This document shows positions 36,556-45,066 of a stretch of DNA of 64,000 nt, one piece after another. How positions within the stretch are numbered: the first letter of the stretch is position 1; every line of letters begins with the position of its first letter. Source of the DNA: Trebonia sp050013875 (GTDB lineage Bacteria > Actinomycetota > Actinomycetes > Streptosporangiales > Streptosporangiaceae); assembly GCA_050013875.1 (NCBI GenBank), contig JBEKEK010000051.1, positions 1 to 64,000 of the forward strand, written 5' to 3'. The notes under the pieces are model-generated. The model did no database searches. It was given only the letters and a program-made list of their open reading frames with translations, and was not told the origin of the DNA. Both the position numbers and the translations under genes were made by a program.

Positions 36556-37413
36556 ATGGCCGATGGTGACATGACGTGGGCCAGGCTGGACCCGGGTCAT
36601 GCGCCGGACATCGACACGACGGTGCCGAGCGTGGCGCGGGTGTATGACGCCATCCTGGGCGGCAAGGACAACTTCGCGGTGGACCGCGTGGTGGCCGGGG
36701 AAGCGATGCGGGCCATGTCGGACGGCGGCAACGGCGCGCGGCTCAACCGGGCGGCGCTCGGGCGCGCCGTCAGGTACATGGCCGACCGTGGCGTCGCCCA
36801 GTTCCTCGACCTCGGGTCCGGCCTGCCGACCGTGCAGAACACCCACGAGATCGCCCAGGGGGTCAACCCCACGGCGCGCGTGGTGTACGTGGACAACGAC
36901 CCGAGCGTCATCGCGCACGGGCAGGCGCTGCTCGCCGGCGACGACTCGACGGTGGTGGTGCTGGCCGACGTGCGGTCGCCCGACGAGTTGCTCGCGCTGC
37001 CCGCGGTCGCGGGCTTCCTCGACTTCAGCCAGCCGATCGGGCTGATACTCAACGCCGTGATTCACCACCTGAACGACGACGAGGACCCGCACGGCATCGT
37101 CGACCGCTACAAGGACGCGCTCGCGCCGGGCAGCTACCTGCAGCTCACGCACTTCTGCGACGAATCCGCCGAGGCCCGGGCCAACTCGGAGGTGCTGACG
37201 CGGTCGCTCGGCCGCGGGCAGGTGCGGAGCCGGGCAGAGATCGTGAGCTTCTTCGACGGTCTGGACCTGGCACCGCCAGGCGTCGTCTTCCTGCCCTGGT
37301 GGCGCCCGGTCGGCCCATTGGACAGCCCGCCGCCAGCGGGCAGCATGCTCATGCTGGTCGGCGTGGGCAAGAAGGGCTTAAGTGCTTTCCCGCTAGAGAG
37401 GTTTTACCGCTAG
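36556..37413 (+). CDS. DUF574-type S-adenosyl methyltransferase (Methyltransf_19)
   Basis: A 285-aa second copy of this family: VPSVARVYDAILGGKDNFAV, motif I FLDLGSGLPTVQNTHEIAQG, VVYVDNDPSVIAHGQALL, LDFSQPIGLILNAVIHHL. ATG 36556 has GGGAG 6 bases upstream; the frame extends back to 36073 inside the divergent ABC ATPase gene. Substrate unknown; members of the family in Streptomyces often sit beside regulators or exporters of secondary metabolism. The 3' end overlaps the next gene's stop by 4 bp, convergent. Confidence 0.92.
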   Translation: MADGDMTWARLDPGHAPDIDTTVPSVARVYDAILGGKDNFAVDRVVAGEAMRAMSDGGNGARLNRAALGRAVRYMADRGVAQFLDLGSGLPTVQNTHEIAQGVNPTARVVYVDNDPSVIAHGQALLAGDDSTVVVLADVRSPDELLALPAVAGFLDFSQPIGLILNAVIHHLNDDEDPHGIVDRYKDALAPGSYLQLTHFCDESAEARANSEVLTRSLGRGQVRSRAEIVSFFDGLDLAPPGVVFLPWWRPVGPLDSPPPAGSMLMLVGVGKKGLSAFPLERFYR

Positions 37414-38510
37414 AGAGCCGCGACCGCCGGGGCGGTGGCGAGCTGCGCGAGCAGATCATGGACCTTGGCGGCGCCGTCGGCAACCTCATGCCGCATGGCG
37501 TAGATGCCGATCAGCTTCTGCCCGCCGAGGTCGGGGGTAGCGTCCTGGACGAGCGGCCACGGGTGGGTGATGTCCGCGATCCGCTCCTTCATCGCGTCGA
37601 GGCGCAGGCCGGCCTCGGCGACCGGCCACCGGTCGAGCGGGTGGCCGCCTGGCCGGCTCTCGGCGCGCGATCCCGCGAGGTCGGAGGTGGCCGCGGCCAT
37701 GGCGGCGTTGAACGCACGGCGGGCGTCCGAGTACTGCACGCTGGCCAGGATCGAGTGCCCCCAGCCGATCGCCGAGGCGGTGAAGATGTCTGACGGCGCG
37801 CCGACCGGGGCGACCCGGGCGACCCGGAACGCGGGCGTACATCGCGAGCCGCGCCCGGCGAACGCGAGCACCGCGTCCGGCCGCGGGCGCTCGCTCCCGG
37901 CCGACGGGTGGATGGCGTGCACCGCGATCCAGTCCCAGGTCGGCGTGAGCGAGGAGAGCACCGCGGCGCTGCGGAACCGGTAGCCGCTTTCCCCGGCGGG
38001 GTCGCACCGCGACCGCGGGTCGGCCAGCCGAAGGTCGCCGCCGGCCGAGGTCGCGCCGTGCCCGGCGGCGAAGAGCGCGCCGCGGGCGGCCTCAAGCAGT
38101 ATCCAGCGGACCGAGTCGTCCCCGGCCCGGTAGGCGTCCGCCGCGGCGCCGGTCCAGTACAGATGGGCGCTGACCGCGAGCGCGGTGAGCGGGGCGTGCC
38201 GGGCGAGGCGCCGTTGCCCGCAGGCGGCCTGGCGCAGGGTGCAGCCGAGCCCGCCGAACTCCGGTGGCAGCGCCACCTTCAGGTAGCCCACGCCGTCCAG
38301 CTTGGCGATGTCCCGCCGCAGGACCGCGGCCACGTCCGGCCCGGTGCCCGATGTCCCGGAGATCGCCGATGTCGCCGATCCGGCCCCGGGCAGCGCGGGG
38401 GCGCTGCCCGCGAGGACCTGCCCCGCGAACGCGCTCGCGTAGGGTGAGGTGCCGCCGAGCCGCGCCAGCAGGCTGTCGGTAAGCAGGTCACGGGGCCTGA
38501 TCGGTGTCAT
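37410..38510 (-). CDS. Acyl-CoA dehydrogenase-like protein, divergent
   Basis: The 366-aa protein shows the acyl-CoA dehydrogenase pattern in its first half (YLKVALPPEFGGLGCTLRQA, helix bundle LTALAVSAHLYWTGAAADAY) and a beta domain (YRFRSAAVLSSLTPTWDWIA, VARVAPVGAPSDIFTASAIG). The C-terminal helical domain is short and lacks the usual GGxGY and YEGT motifs, and I do not find the catalytic Glu, so dehydrogenase activity is doubtful. Similar degenerate members occur near secondary-metabolism genes as hydroxylases or dehydratases using FAD. Not in an obvious operon. Confidence 0.65.
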   Translation of the reverse strand: MTPIRPRDLLTDSLLARLGGTSPYASAFAGQVLAGSAPALPGAGSATSAISGTSGTGPDVAAVLRRDIAKLDGVGYLKVALPPEFGGLGCTLRQAACGQRRLARHAPLTALAVSAHLYWTGAAADAYRAGDDSVRWILLEAARGALFAAGHGATSAGGDLRLADPRSRCDPAGESGYRFRSAAVLSSLTPTWDWIAVHAIHPSAGSERPRPDAVLAFAGRGSRCTPAFRVARVAPVGAPSDIFTASAIGWGHSILASVQYSDARRAFNAAMAAATSDLAGSRAESRPGGHPLDRWPVAEAGLRLDAMKERIADITHPWPLVQDATPDLGGQKLIGIYAMRHEVADGAAKVHDLLAQLATAPAVAAL

Positions 38511-38917
38511 GGACCGGTTTCACTCCCTACGGGTTCGCGCTGATCCTCATCAGATCATGGGGGCGGGCGTAAAGTCAACTTATTTGGTAGGAATTATCTA
38601 GTTATGCTCATACCCGGTTGGGCGCCCCCTCGGCCCACTTGACGAAGGACGCGCACCGGCCGTCCGCTGGCGCAGGCGGCGATGTCCTCGACGGCGTCCC
38701 CGTAGCACATCCGACAACCATCATCGGTCACGTATCCCAGCTGCGGGGTCAGCAAGGCCCTCGGCCGGACCGCTGCCGATACCCCACTGGCAACGGTTCC
38801 TCATCATAGACGTCATGGGTCCCCCCCGCGATAGCCCGAGCACGGCGGGCTGCCTGGTCTTCGCGGTGGCTGGTCTCCCATCGGGCGGCCGCGGGCGGGC
38901 TGGTACCGTCTTCTCCC
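38511..38917. other. Divergent promoter region
   Basis: The 407-bp gap between the acyl-CoA-dehydrogenase-like gene and bioB is less GC-rich near 38560-38615 (TTATTTGG, GAATTATC), where divergent promoters are probable. On the minus strand a TTGACT hexamer is visible near 38575. No BirA-type palindrome or riboswitch was recognised. Confidence 0.4.
38904..38909 (+). promoter_or_regulatory. Candidate -10 element of bioB (leaderless)
   Basis: TACCGT ends 8 bases before the bioB ATG at 38918; the intervening CTTCTCCC has no ribosome-binding character. Confidence 0.45.
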
Positions 38918-40039
38918 ATGACCTGGCTTGACGCGCTCGCCGATAAGGCACTCGACGGTTCGCTCCCGACCCGGGAGGAAGCCCTCGCGGTACTCCGCTC
39001 GTCCGATGACGAGCTGATGGACTTGGTCGCGGCCGCGTTCCGCGTCCGGCGGCGCTTCTTCGGCCGCAGGGTCAAGCTGAACTACCTGGTCAACATCAAG
39101 TCCGGGCTCTGCCCCGAGGACTGCTTCTACTGCTCGCAGCGGGTCGGCTCGGCGGCCGACGTGCTCAAGTACAGCTGGCTGAAGACCGACGAGGTGATCG
39201 CCACCGCCGAGGCCGGCGTGGCCGGCGGGGCACGCCGGGTCTGCCTGGTGGCCAGCGGCCGGGGCCCGACTGACCGGGACATCGAGCGGGTGGCCGGGGC
39301 GATCGCCTCGTTCAAGGCGCGCAACCCGGAGGTGGAGGTCTGCGCCTGCCTCGGCCTGCTCTCCGACGGCCAGGCTGAGCGGCTGGCCACGGCCGGCACG
39401 ACCGCGTACAACCACAACCTGAACACCTCGGGCGGCCACTACGCGGACATCTGCACCACCCACGAGTACGCGGACCGGGTATCGACGGTGGAAGCCGCGA
39501 AGGCGGCGGGCCTCTCGCCCTGCTCCGGCCTGATCGCGGGCATGGGGGAGACCGACGAGGACCTGGTCGACGTGGCCTTCGCGCTGCGCGCGCTCTCGCC
39601 CGACTCGGTCCCTGTTAACTTCCTCATACCGTTCGACGGCACCCCGCTGGCGGGCCAGTGGGAGCTGACACCGCAGCGCTGCCTGCGCATCCTGGCGATG
39701 GTGCGGTTCGTCTGCCCGTCGGCCGAGGTCCGGCTGGCCGGCGGCCGCGAGATCCACCTGCGCACCCTCCAGCCGCTGGCACTGCACGTCGTCAACTCGA
39801 TTTTCCTCGGTGACTACCTGACCAGCGAGGGCCAGCCCGGCGCGGCCGACCTGGCGATGATCGCCGACGCCGGGTTTACCGTCGAAGGCGCCGAGAACCC
39901 GCCGGCCATCCGCGCGACGGCAACTCCGGCCCCGTCGGCGGCGCCGTTCGCCGCCGAGCTGACCCCCGACACCCCGCGCCCCGACCTGGTTCACGTGCGC
40001 CGCCGGGGCGCCGGCACCACCCTCCCCGCCAACACCTGA
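38918..40039 (+). CDS. bioB: Biotin synthase
   Basis: The 373-aa radical-SAM enzyme carries the CxxxCxxC cluster motif at Cys65, Cys69 and Cys72 (GLCPEDCFYCSQR). Other family motifs are CLVASGRGPTDRDIERV, YNHNLNTS, and GLIAGMGETDEDLVDVAF, and FLIPFDGTPLAG. It inserts sulfur into dethiobiotin to form biotin, using a [4Fe-4S] cluster for radical chemistry and a second cluster as sulfur donor. The C-terminal 40 residues are Pro/Ala-rich and not conserved. No other bio genes lie in the window, so the rest of the pathway is elsewhere. Confidence 0.96.
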   Translation: MTWLDALADKALDGSLPTREEALAVLRSSDDELMDLVAAAFRVRRRFFGRRVKLNYLVNIKSGLCPEDCFYCSQRVGSAADVLKYSWLKTDEVIATAEAGVAGGARRVCLVASGRGPTDRDIERVAGAIASFKARNPEVEVCACLGLLSDGQAERLATAGTTAYNHNLNTSGGHYADICTTHEYADRVSTVEAAKAAGLSPCSGLIAGMGETDEDLVDVAFALRALSPDSVPVNFLIPFDGTPLAGQWELTPQRCLRILAMVRFVCPSAEVRLAGGREIHLRTLQPLALHVVNSIFLGDYLTSEGQPGAADLAMIADAGFTVEGAENPPAIRATATPAPSAAPFAAELTPDTPRPDLVHVRRRGAGTTLPANT

Positions 40040-40087
40040 CCCCGTCCCCGTCCGACCCGACTGGCCGGCCAGCGGGGAAGCACTGCG

Positions 40088-40876
40088 CTAGCGCAGGGCC
40101 GGCGCGACTCGGTAGTGGTAGCGATGGGAGTAGCGGAAGCCGCACCGCTCATAGAGCGAAATAGCCGGGGCGTTGCTGGTCTCCACCTGGAGGAATACCT
40201 GGCCGATGCCGAGCTTGACGGCTTCGGCGCAGACCGCTCCGGTCATCGCCGTGCCCAGGCCGGCCCGCCTTCTGGCCGGCCGCACCTCGACGGCGGTGAT
40301 CCCGGCCCAGCCGCCCGCGATCGAGAGCCGGGCGATAGCCAGCACGTCGTCGCCGGCCCGGATGCTGGCGAACGCCTGAGCGGGAGCCGAGGTCAGCACA
40401 TCGCGCATCACCGCGGGCTGCCGGTCCTGACCGCGGTAGTGGTACGCGGCGAGCCACGCTTGGTCCGGTTCGGTGTCGACCTGGAACGCGGCCCCGCACG
40501 GAAGCCCGCCCGCGGCGAGGTCACGGATCGGGTTGGTGTCATCGGACAGGTCGGCCACCATGACGAAGGCCGGACCAGGGCGGGCCGTCCACGAGCGCGC
40601 GGACAAGGACCGGTCGAGTTCGCGGCCGGCGCAGTCCGCGTCAAGCAGCGCGGGCACCACGATCATGGGCGGCAGGCCGCGATCCCGGTACCAGCTGACG
40701 ACGGTGTCGAGCGCGCTGTCAAGCGGCAGTCCAGGATCGCCGAGCGGCAGCGCCGAGTTGGCGCGGCCGGTGAACCCCTCGGCCGCCCGGAGCAGCCAGC
40801 CGCCCAGCCACTCTTCCTCGGTGCCCCGCCAGTGCCGCGCGGCCACCCGCTCAAGTTCGATGATCTGGTCGTACAC
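40088..40876 (-). CDS. GNAT-family N-acetyltransferase
   Basis: A 262-aa protein with the GNAT fold in its second half: acetyl-CoA-binding VEVRPARRRAGLGTAMTGAV and the end strand SNAPAISLYERCGFRY. The N-terminal half (about 1-120) is a GNAT-like repeat lacking a clear CoA loop (ELERVAARHWRGTEEEWLGG). GTG 40876 is the likely start, following GGCGGGG; the frame is open to 40975. Substrate is unknown. It faces bioB, stop to stop (48 bp). Confidence 0.87.
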   Translation of the reverse strand: MYDQIIELERVAARHWRGTEEEWLGGWLLRAAEGFTGRANSALPLGDPGLPLDSALDTVVSWYRDRGLPPMIVVPALLDADCAGRELDRSLSARSWTARPGPAFVMVADLSDDTNPIRDLAAGGLPCGAAFQVDTEPDQAWLAAYHYRGQDRQPAVMRDVLTSAPAQAFASIRAGDDVLAIARLSIAGGWAGITAVEVRPARRRAGLGTAMTGAVCAEAVKLGIGQVFLQVETSNAPAISLYERCGFRYSHRYHYRVAPALR

Positions 40877-40995
40877 CCCGCCATGATGCCCTGTTTCTGG
40901 TACAAACCGCACCACATATACCTGCGAGTCCCACCATGAACGGAACCGGCCGGAGAGTTGGTTATCGCTGGGCATCCGTCCGGTCTGGGGTCATT

Positions 40996-41034
40996 ATCGT
41001 GTCCCTTTTGGGGCATTATGAGGGGCGACACGAT
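40996..41034. promoter_or_regulatory. Inverted repeat in the ftsK upstream region
   Basis: ATCGTGTC (40996-41003) and GACACGAT (41027-41034) are perfect 8-bp inverted repeats with a 23-bp spacer. An internal CCCTTTTGGG pairing is also visible. It may be a regulator site for ftsK or for the divergent acetyltransferase gene. Confidence 0.45.
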
Positions 41035-41077
41035 GGGGGTTCGGGGGTTGGTCCCACGATGAGAGCGGGGTTCTGGC

Positions 41078-41083
41078 TACGTT
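41078..41083 (+). promoter_or_regulatory. Candidate -10 element of ftsK (leaderless)
   Basis: TACGTT is followed by 7 bases and then the ftsK ATG at 41091. No ribosome-binding site lies between. Confidence 0.55.
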
Positions 41084-41090
41084 TGTCAGT

Positions 41091-44069
41091 ATGGCTACCT
41101 CTCGGTCCAGGGGCTCGGCTGGCTCGCGGAGCGGGCGGGCGCGCGCGGTCGACGACGATTACTACAACGATGAGTCGTCGGACGTGATCCTGCCGAGCGC
41201 GCCGCCGCGTGGTGCCAGGAGCGGCGGGACGAGCCGCGGTTCGGGCAGCACCGGGTCGGGCGGCAGCCGTAATGGCGGGTCAGGACGCGGCTCGGGACGG
41301 GGTACCGGGACCGGTGCGCGGACGTCCGGTAACCGGTCTGCCGGCGGCCGGAGCGGCGGGAGCGGTAACGCCGCCCGGGGCGGCCGGGGCGGGGCAGCCG
41401 CGGCAGCCGGCCAGGGCGGACGGCGGCCTGCCGCGAGCGGAAGAGGCGGAACCGGCAAATCGGGGTCCGCTAAGAACAAGAAGGCGACGGCGACCAGGCG
41501 AGGCGGGCCGTCAACGGCGCCGACGAAGGACCCGGTCGTCATCCTGGTGCGCTGGGTCTACCGGGCCATCACCCAAGTCTGGCTCCTCATCGCCTGGGCG
41601 GTGGGGTCCACCGTGCGCCGGTTCGGGCGCAATGCGCGCGAGCTCGAATCCGATCACCGGCGGGACGGCGTCGGGCTGTTCTTCCTCGGGCTGGCGATCG
41701 TGTTCGCCGGGGCCATCTGGGCGCGCATGGACAACCTGGCGGGCCAGGGCATCTACAGCCTGACCAGCTCGGCGGTGGGCGAGGGGGCATTCGCCATCCC
41801 GGTGCTGCTCGCCCTGCTCGGCTGGCGGTTCTTCCGGCACCCGGACCGGAATTCGGCGCTGCCGCCCGCGGAGATCGGCTGGACCGCGATGCTGGTCGGC
41901 GGGCTCGGCCTGTTCAGCATCGCCAGGGGCGTGCCCACGCTGGCGCACGCCGACGGCGGCTGGCCCGCGGTCAGGACGGCCGGCGGGATAATCGGCCTGA
42001 CGGCCTCCTGGCCGCTGGCCAAGGGGCTGACGCCCTGGGTGGCGACCCCGCTGCTCGGCCTGGTGGCCTGTTATGGACTGCTGGTCATGACCGGTACGCC
42101 GGTGCGTCACGTGCCGGGCCGGCTGGCCGAGCTGGCCGAGCTGTTCGGCTACGAGCGGCCCGCGGCCGGCGATTACGACGACGAGGCTTACGACGAGGAC
42201 GAGGACGGCGAGGTAACCGGCGGGCCGCGCCGCCGCGACATCGGCCGCGGTGCGATCAAGCTGAAGGGGGCCATCGAGGCCGGGGACCACGTCAAGCCCT
42301 ACGACACCCCGGTGCTTGGCGGCGGGCGGCGCCGGGGCGGCGCGGCCGGCGCGGCCGGCCCGGCAGGCGCCGATGCGAGCGCGGCGCCGGCCCCCCTGCC
42401 GGAGGCCAGGATCGGTGACGACCTGCTTGAGGAGCTCGGCTTCAGCGCCCCCGACGGCGTCGTCGATTACCCGCCGGGCGCCGGCCACCCGGCCGAGGAC
42501 GCCGGTATGGCGCCGGCCGCCGAGCCGCCGCCCGCCACGTCCCGGCCGCTGACCCCGAGCCCGGTACTGCCGGGCAAGCAGCTGACGCTGACCGAATCGG
42601 CGGCGGGCAGTTACACGCTGCCGCCGACCGCGCTGCTTCGCCCGGGCACCCCGCACAAGCCGCGGACCAAGGCCAACGACGTCGTGATCGCCGCCCTGCA
42701 GGACGTCTTCGAGCAGTTCAAGGTGGACGCGCAGGTGGCCGGGTTCAGCCGGGGCCCGACGGTCACCAGGTACGAGATCGAGCTCGGCCCGGCGGTCAAG
42801 GTGGAGCGGGTCACCCAGCTGTCGAAGAACATCGCCTACGCGGTGAAGTCGGCCGACATCCGGATCCTGCCGGTGATCCCGGGCAAGTCGGCGATCGGGG
42901 TGGAGATCCCCAACGCGGACAAGGAGATCGTCAGCCTGGGCGACATGCTCCGCTCCGACGTCGCGCTGGCCGACCATCACCCGATGGTGGTCGGGCTGGG
43001 CAAGGACGTGGAGGGCAAGACGGTCCTCGCCAACCTGGCGAAGATGCCGCACGTGCTGGTGGCCGGGGCGACCGGCAGCGGCAAGAGCGTGTGCCTGAAC
43101 GGGCTGATCACCTCGGTGCTGATGCGGTCCACGCCGGACGAGGTGCGGATGATCCTGATCGACCCCAAGCGGGTGGAGCTGTCGATTTACGAGGGCATCC
43201 CGCACCTGATCACGCCGATCATCACCAATCCGAAGAAGGCGGCCGAGGCCCTTGAGTGGGTCGTCGGGGAGATGGAGCGCCGCTACGACGACCTCGCGTC
43301 GTCGGGCTTCCGGCACGTGGACGACTTCAACAAGGCGGTCCGGGCGGGCAAGCTGACCGCGCCGCCGGGATCCGAGCGGGTCTACGAGCCTTACCCGTAC
43401 CTGGTCGCGGTGGTCGACGAGCTGGCCGACCTGATGATGGTCGCGCCGCGCGACGTGGAGGATTCCATCGTCCGGATCACCCAGCTGGCGCGGGCGGCGG
43501 GCATCCACCTGGTGATCGCCACCCAGCGCCCGTCGGTCGACGTGGTGACCGGTCTGATCAAGGCGAACGTGCCGTCGCGGCTGGCGTTCGCGGTCTCCTC
43601 CCTCACCGACTCCCGCGTCATCCTCGACCAGCCGGGGGCGGAGAAGCTGGTCGGCCAGGGCGACGCGCTGTTCCTGCCGATGGGCGCGTCCAAGCCGATC
43701 CGGCTGCAGAACGCCTTCGTCTCGGAGAAGGAGATCCGGGACATCGTTGAGCACTGCAAGCTGCAGGCCCGTCCCGAGTACCGCAACGACGTCGCGGTGG
43801 TACCGGAGAAGCCCCGCGAGGTCGACGCCGAAATCGGCGACGACCTCGACCTGCTGATCGCGGCCGCCGAGCTGATTATCAGCAGCCAGTTCGGCTCAAC
43901 GTCGATGCTGCAGCGCAAGCTCCGGGTGGGTTTCGCGAAGGCGGGCCGGCTGATGGACCTGCTGGAGAGCCGGGGTATTGTCGGGCCAAGCGAAGGTTCC
44001 AAGGCGCGCGATGTCCTGAAAAGGCCGGATGACCTTGACGAGGTGCTTACGTCGCTGCGGGGCGGATAA
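41091..44069 (+). CDS. ftsK: DNA translocase FtsK
   Basis: A 992-aa FtsK/SpoIIIE-type motor. The first 140 residues are an unusually Gly/Ser/Arg-rich disordered segment. Four membrane helices span about 160-345 (GVGLFFLGLAIVFAGAIWA, LTPWVATPLLGLVACYGLLV). After a linker comes the motor: Walker A GATGSGKSV (about residue 660), ILIDPKRVELS, VVDELADLMMVA, QLARAAGIHLVIATQRPSVD. The C-terminal gamma winged helix is present (ISSQFGSTSMLQRKLRVGFA, KAGRLMDLLESRGIVG), which reads KOPS-like sequences. It clears DNA from the division site and helps chromosome dimer resolution. Leaderless start is supported by TACGTT upstream. Confidence 0.97.
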   Translation: MATSRSRGSAGSRSGRARAVDDDYYNDESSDVILPSAPPRGARSGGTSRGSGSTGSGGSRNGGSGRGSGRGTGTGARTSGNRSAGGRSGGSGNAARGGRGGAAAAAGQGGRRPAASGRGGTGKSGSAKNKKATATRRGGPSTAPTKDPVVILVRWVYRAITQVWLLIAWAVGSTVRRFGRNARELESDHRRDGVGLFFLGLAIVFAGAIWARMDNLAGQGIYSLTSSAVGEGAFAIPVLLALLGWRFFRHPDRNSALPPAEIGWTAMLVGGLGLFSIARGVPTLAHADGGWPAVRTAGGIIGLTASWPLAKGLTPWVATPLLGLVACYGLLVMTGTPVRHVPGRLAELAELFGYERPAAGDYDDEAYDEDEDGEVTGGPRRRDIGRGAIKLKGAIEAGDHVKPYDTPVLGGGRRRGGAAGAAGPAGADASAAPAPLPEARIGDDLLEELGFSAPDGVVDYPPGAGHPAEDAGMAPAAEPPPATSRPLTPSPVLPGKQLTLTESAAGSYTLPPTALLRPGTPHKPRTKANDVVIAALQDVFEQFKVDAQVAGFSRGPTVTRYEIELGPAVKVERVTQLSKNIAYAVKSADIRILPVIPGKSAIGVEIPNADKEIVSLGDMLRSDVALADHHPMVVGLGKDVEGKTVLANLAKMPHVLVAGATGSGKSVCLNGLITSVLMRSTPDEVRMILIDPKRVELSIYEGIPHLITPIITNPKKAAEALEWVVGEMERRYDDLASSGFRHVDDFNKAVRAGKLTAPPGSERVYEPYPYLVAVVDELADLMMVAPRDVEDSIVRITQLARAAGIHLVIATQRPSVDVVTGLIKANVPSRLAFAVSSLTDSRVILDQPGAEKLVGQGDALFLPMGASKPIRLQNAFVSEKEIRDIVEHCKLQARPEYRNDVAVVPEKPREVDAEIGDDLDLLIAAAELIISSQFGSTSMLQRKLRVGFAKAGRLMDLLESRGIVGPSEGSKARDVLKRPDDLDEVLTSLRGG

Positions 44070-44247
44070 CGCGGAAAACGCGAATAACGCGAACATCACC
44101 GGAGAGCATGGGCAATTGCGGGGGCTGCGCCGACGTGACCGGGAGACGGCGAATAATTTCCCGGAATACATTGCACTACTCTGAGTGACTCGTTGTGTTC
44201 GCTGGGTAAGAAGTGGTGAGGATCGAGACCTTTCCTGGAGGCGCAAC

Positions 44248-45000
44248 GTGAGCATCGGTGACACCTTGGCGGAAGCGCGGCGTCAGGCCGGTCTCACCCT
44301 TACGCAGGTAAGCCAGCAGACCAGGATCCGAGAATCGATCATCCGTTCGATCGAGCAGAACGACTTCTCGTCCTGCGGGGGCGACTTTTACGCACGCGGG
44401 CATATCCGGTCCATCGCGGGCGTAGTCGGCACCGACCCGGTCCCGCTGATCAGGGAGTACGACGAGGAGCACGGGGCGCCGGGCGGAATGCGCGCGTCGC
44501 AGATCTTCGAGCCCGCGACCCCGATCAGGATCCGCGAGCCCAAGAACCTGCATCTCGGGCGGGTGTTCGCGGTGCTGGTGCTCGCGGCGCTCGGCTTCGG
44601 CGCCTACCACCTGTACACCACGCGCGACGCGCACGCGACGGCCAGCTCGACCGCCACGGTCCGCTCCAACTCGGCCGTGACCGCCAAGACGCACGACACC
44701 GGCAAGCCCGCCGCGCACAAGACGACCCCGGCCGGACCTCCCGAGGCGGTGATCAGGCTGACCGCGGCGCAGGACTGCTGGGTGGGGCTGAACAGCCCGT
44801 CCGGCAAGTCGCTCTATCAGGGGACGGTGCTGGCCGGCTCCACCATGACCTGGCACGAGAAGAAGGCGGTCTCCATCGTGATCGGCAACCCGCTCGGGGT
44901 CACGCTGACCGTGAACGGCAGGCACCAGAAGATGAGCACCGTCCAGGTGGTCAGGCTGAGCATTAACCCGCTGAGCAAGACCCCGGTGACGGTCGGCTAG
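44248..45000 (+). CDS. RodZ-like helix-turn-helix membrane protein
   Basis: The 250-aa protein has an N-terminal HTH_25 domain (about 1-75: SIGDTLAEARRQAGLTLTQV, NDFSSCGGDFYARGHIRSIA), one membrane helix (about 110-130: GRVFAVLVLAALGFGAYHLY), a Ser/Thr/Ala linker, and an outer beta domain (EAVIRLTAAQDCWVGLNS, GNPLGVTLTVNGR) of the DUF4115 type. RodZ anchors MreB and elongation machinery in rods; actinobacterial copies next to ftsK are a conserved variant. GTG 44248 has GGAGG 6 bases upstream. Immediately follows ftsK and precedes rimO. Confidence 0.9.
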   Translation: MSIGDTLAEARRQAGLTLTQVSQQTRIRESIIRSIEQNDFSSCGGDFYARGHIRSIAGVVGTDPVPLIREYDEEHGAPGGMRASQIFEPATPIRIREPKNLHLGRVFAVLVLAALGFGAYHLYTTRDAHATASSTATVRSNSAVTAKTHDTGKPAAHKTTPAGPPEAVIRLTAAQDCWVGLNSPSGKSLYQGTVLAGSTMTWHEKKAVSIVIGNPLGVTLTVNGRHQKMSTVQVVRLSINPLSKTPVTVG

Positions 45001-45054
45001 CGGTTGTGACCCTGCCCGCCGCCAGCCGATGACAGCGGGCATCCCGCAATCACA

Positions 45055-45060
45055 TACCCT
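45055..45060 (+). promoter_or_regulatory. Candidate -10 element of rimO operon (leaderless)
   Basis: TACCCT lies 6 bases before the GTG at 45067; a -35-like TGACAG (45030-45035) is 19 bp upstream of it. No ribosome-binding site is present. Confidence 0.5.
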
Positions 45061-45066
45061 CTGCGT

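Noticed and set aside
38511..38917. Biotin operator or riboswitch before bioB
   Set aside because: No long BirA-type palindrome or conserved RNA motif could be recognised.
41511..43754. Minus-strand frame of 747 codons opposite ftsK
   Set aside because: Antisense shadow rich in His/Arg/Asp; no domain.
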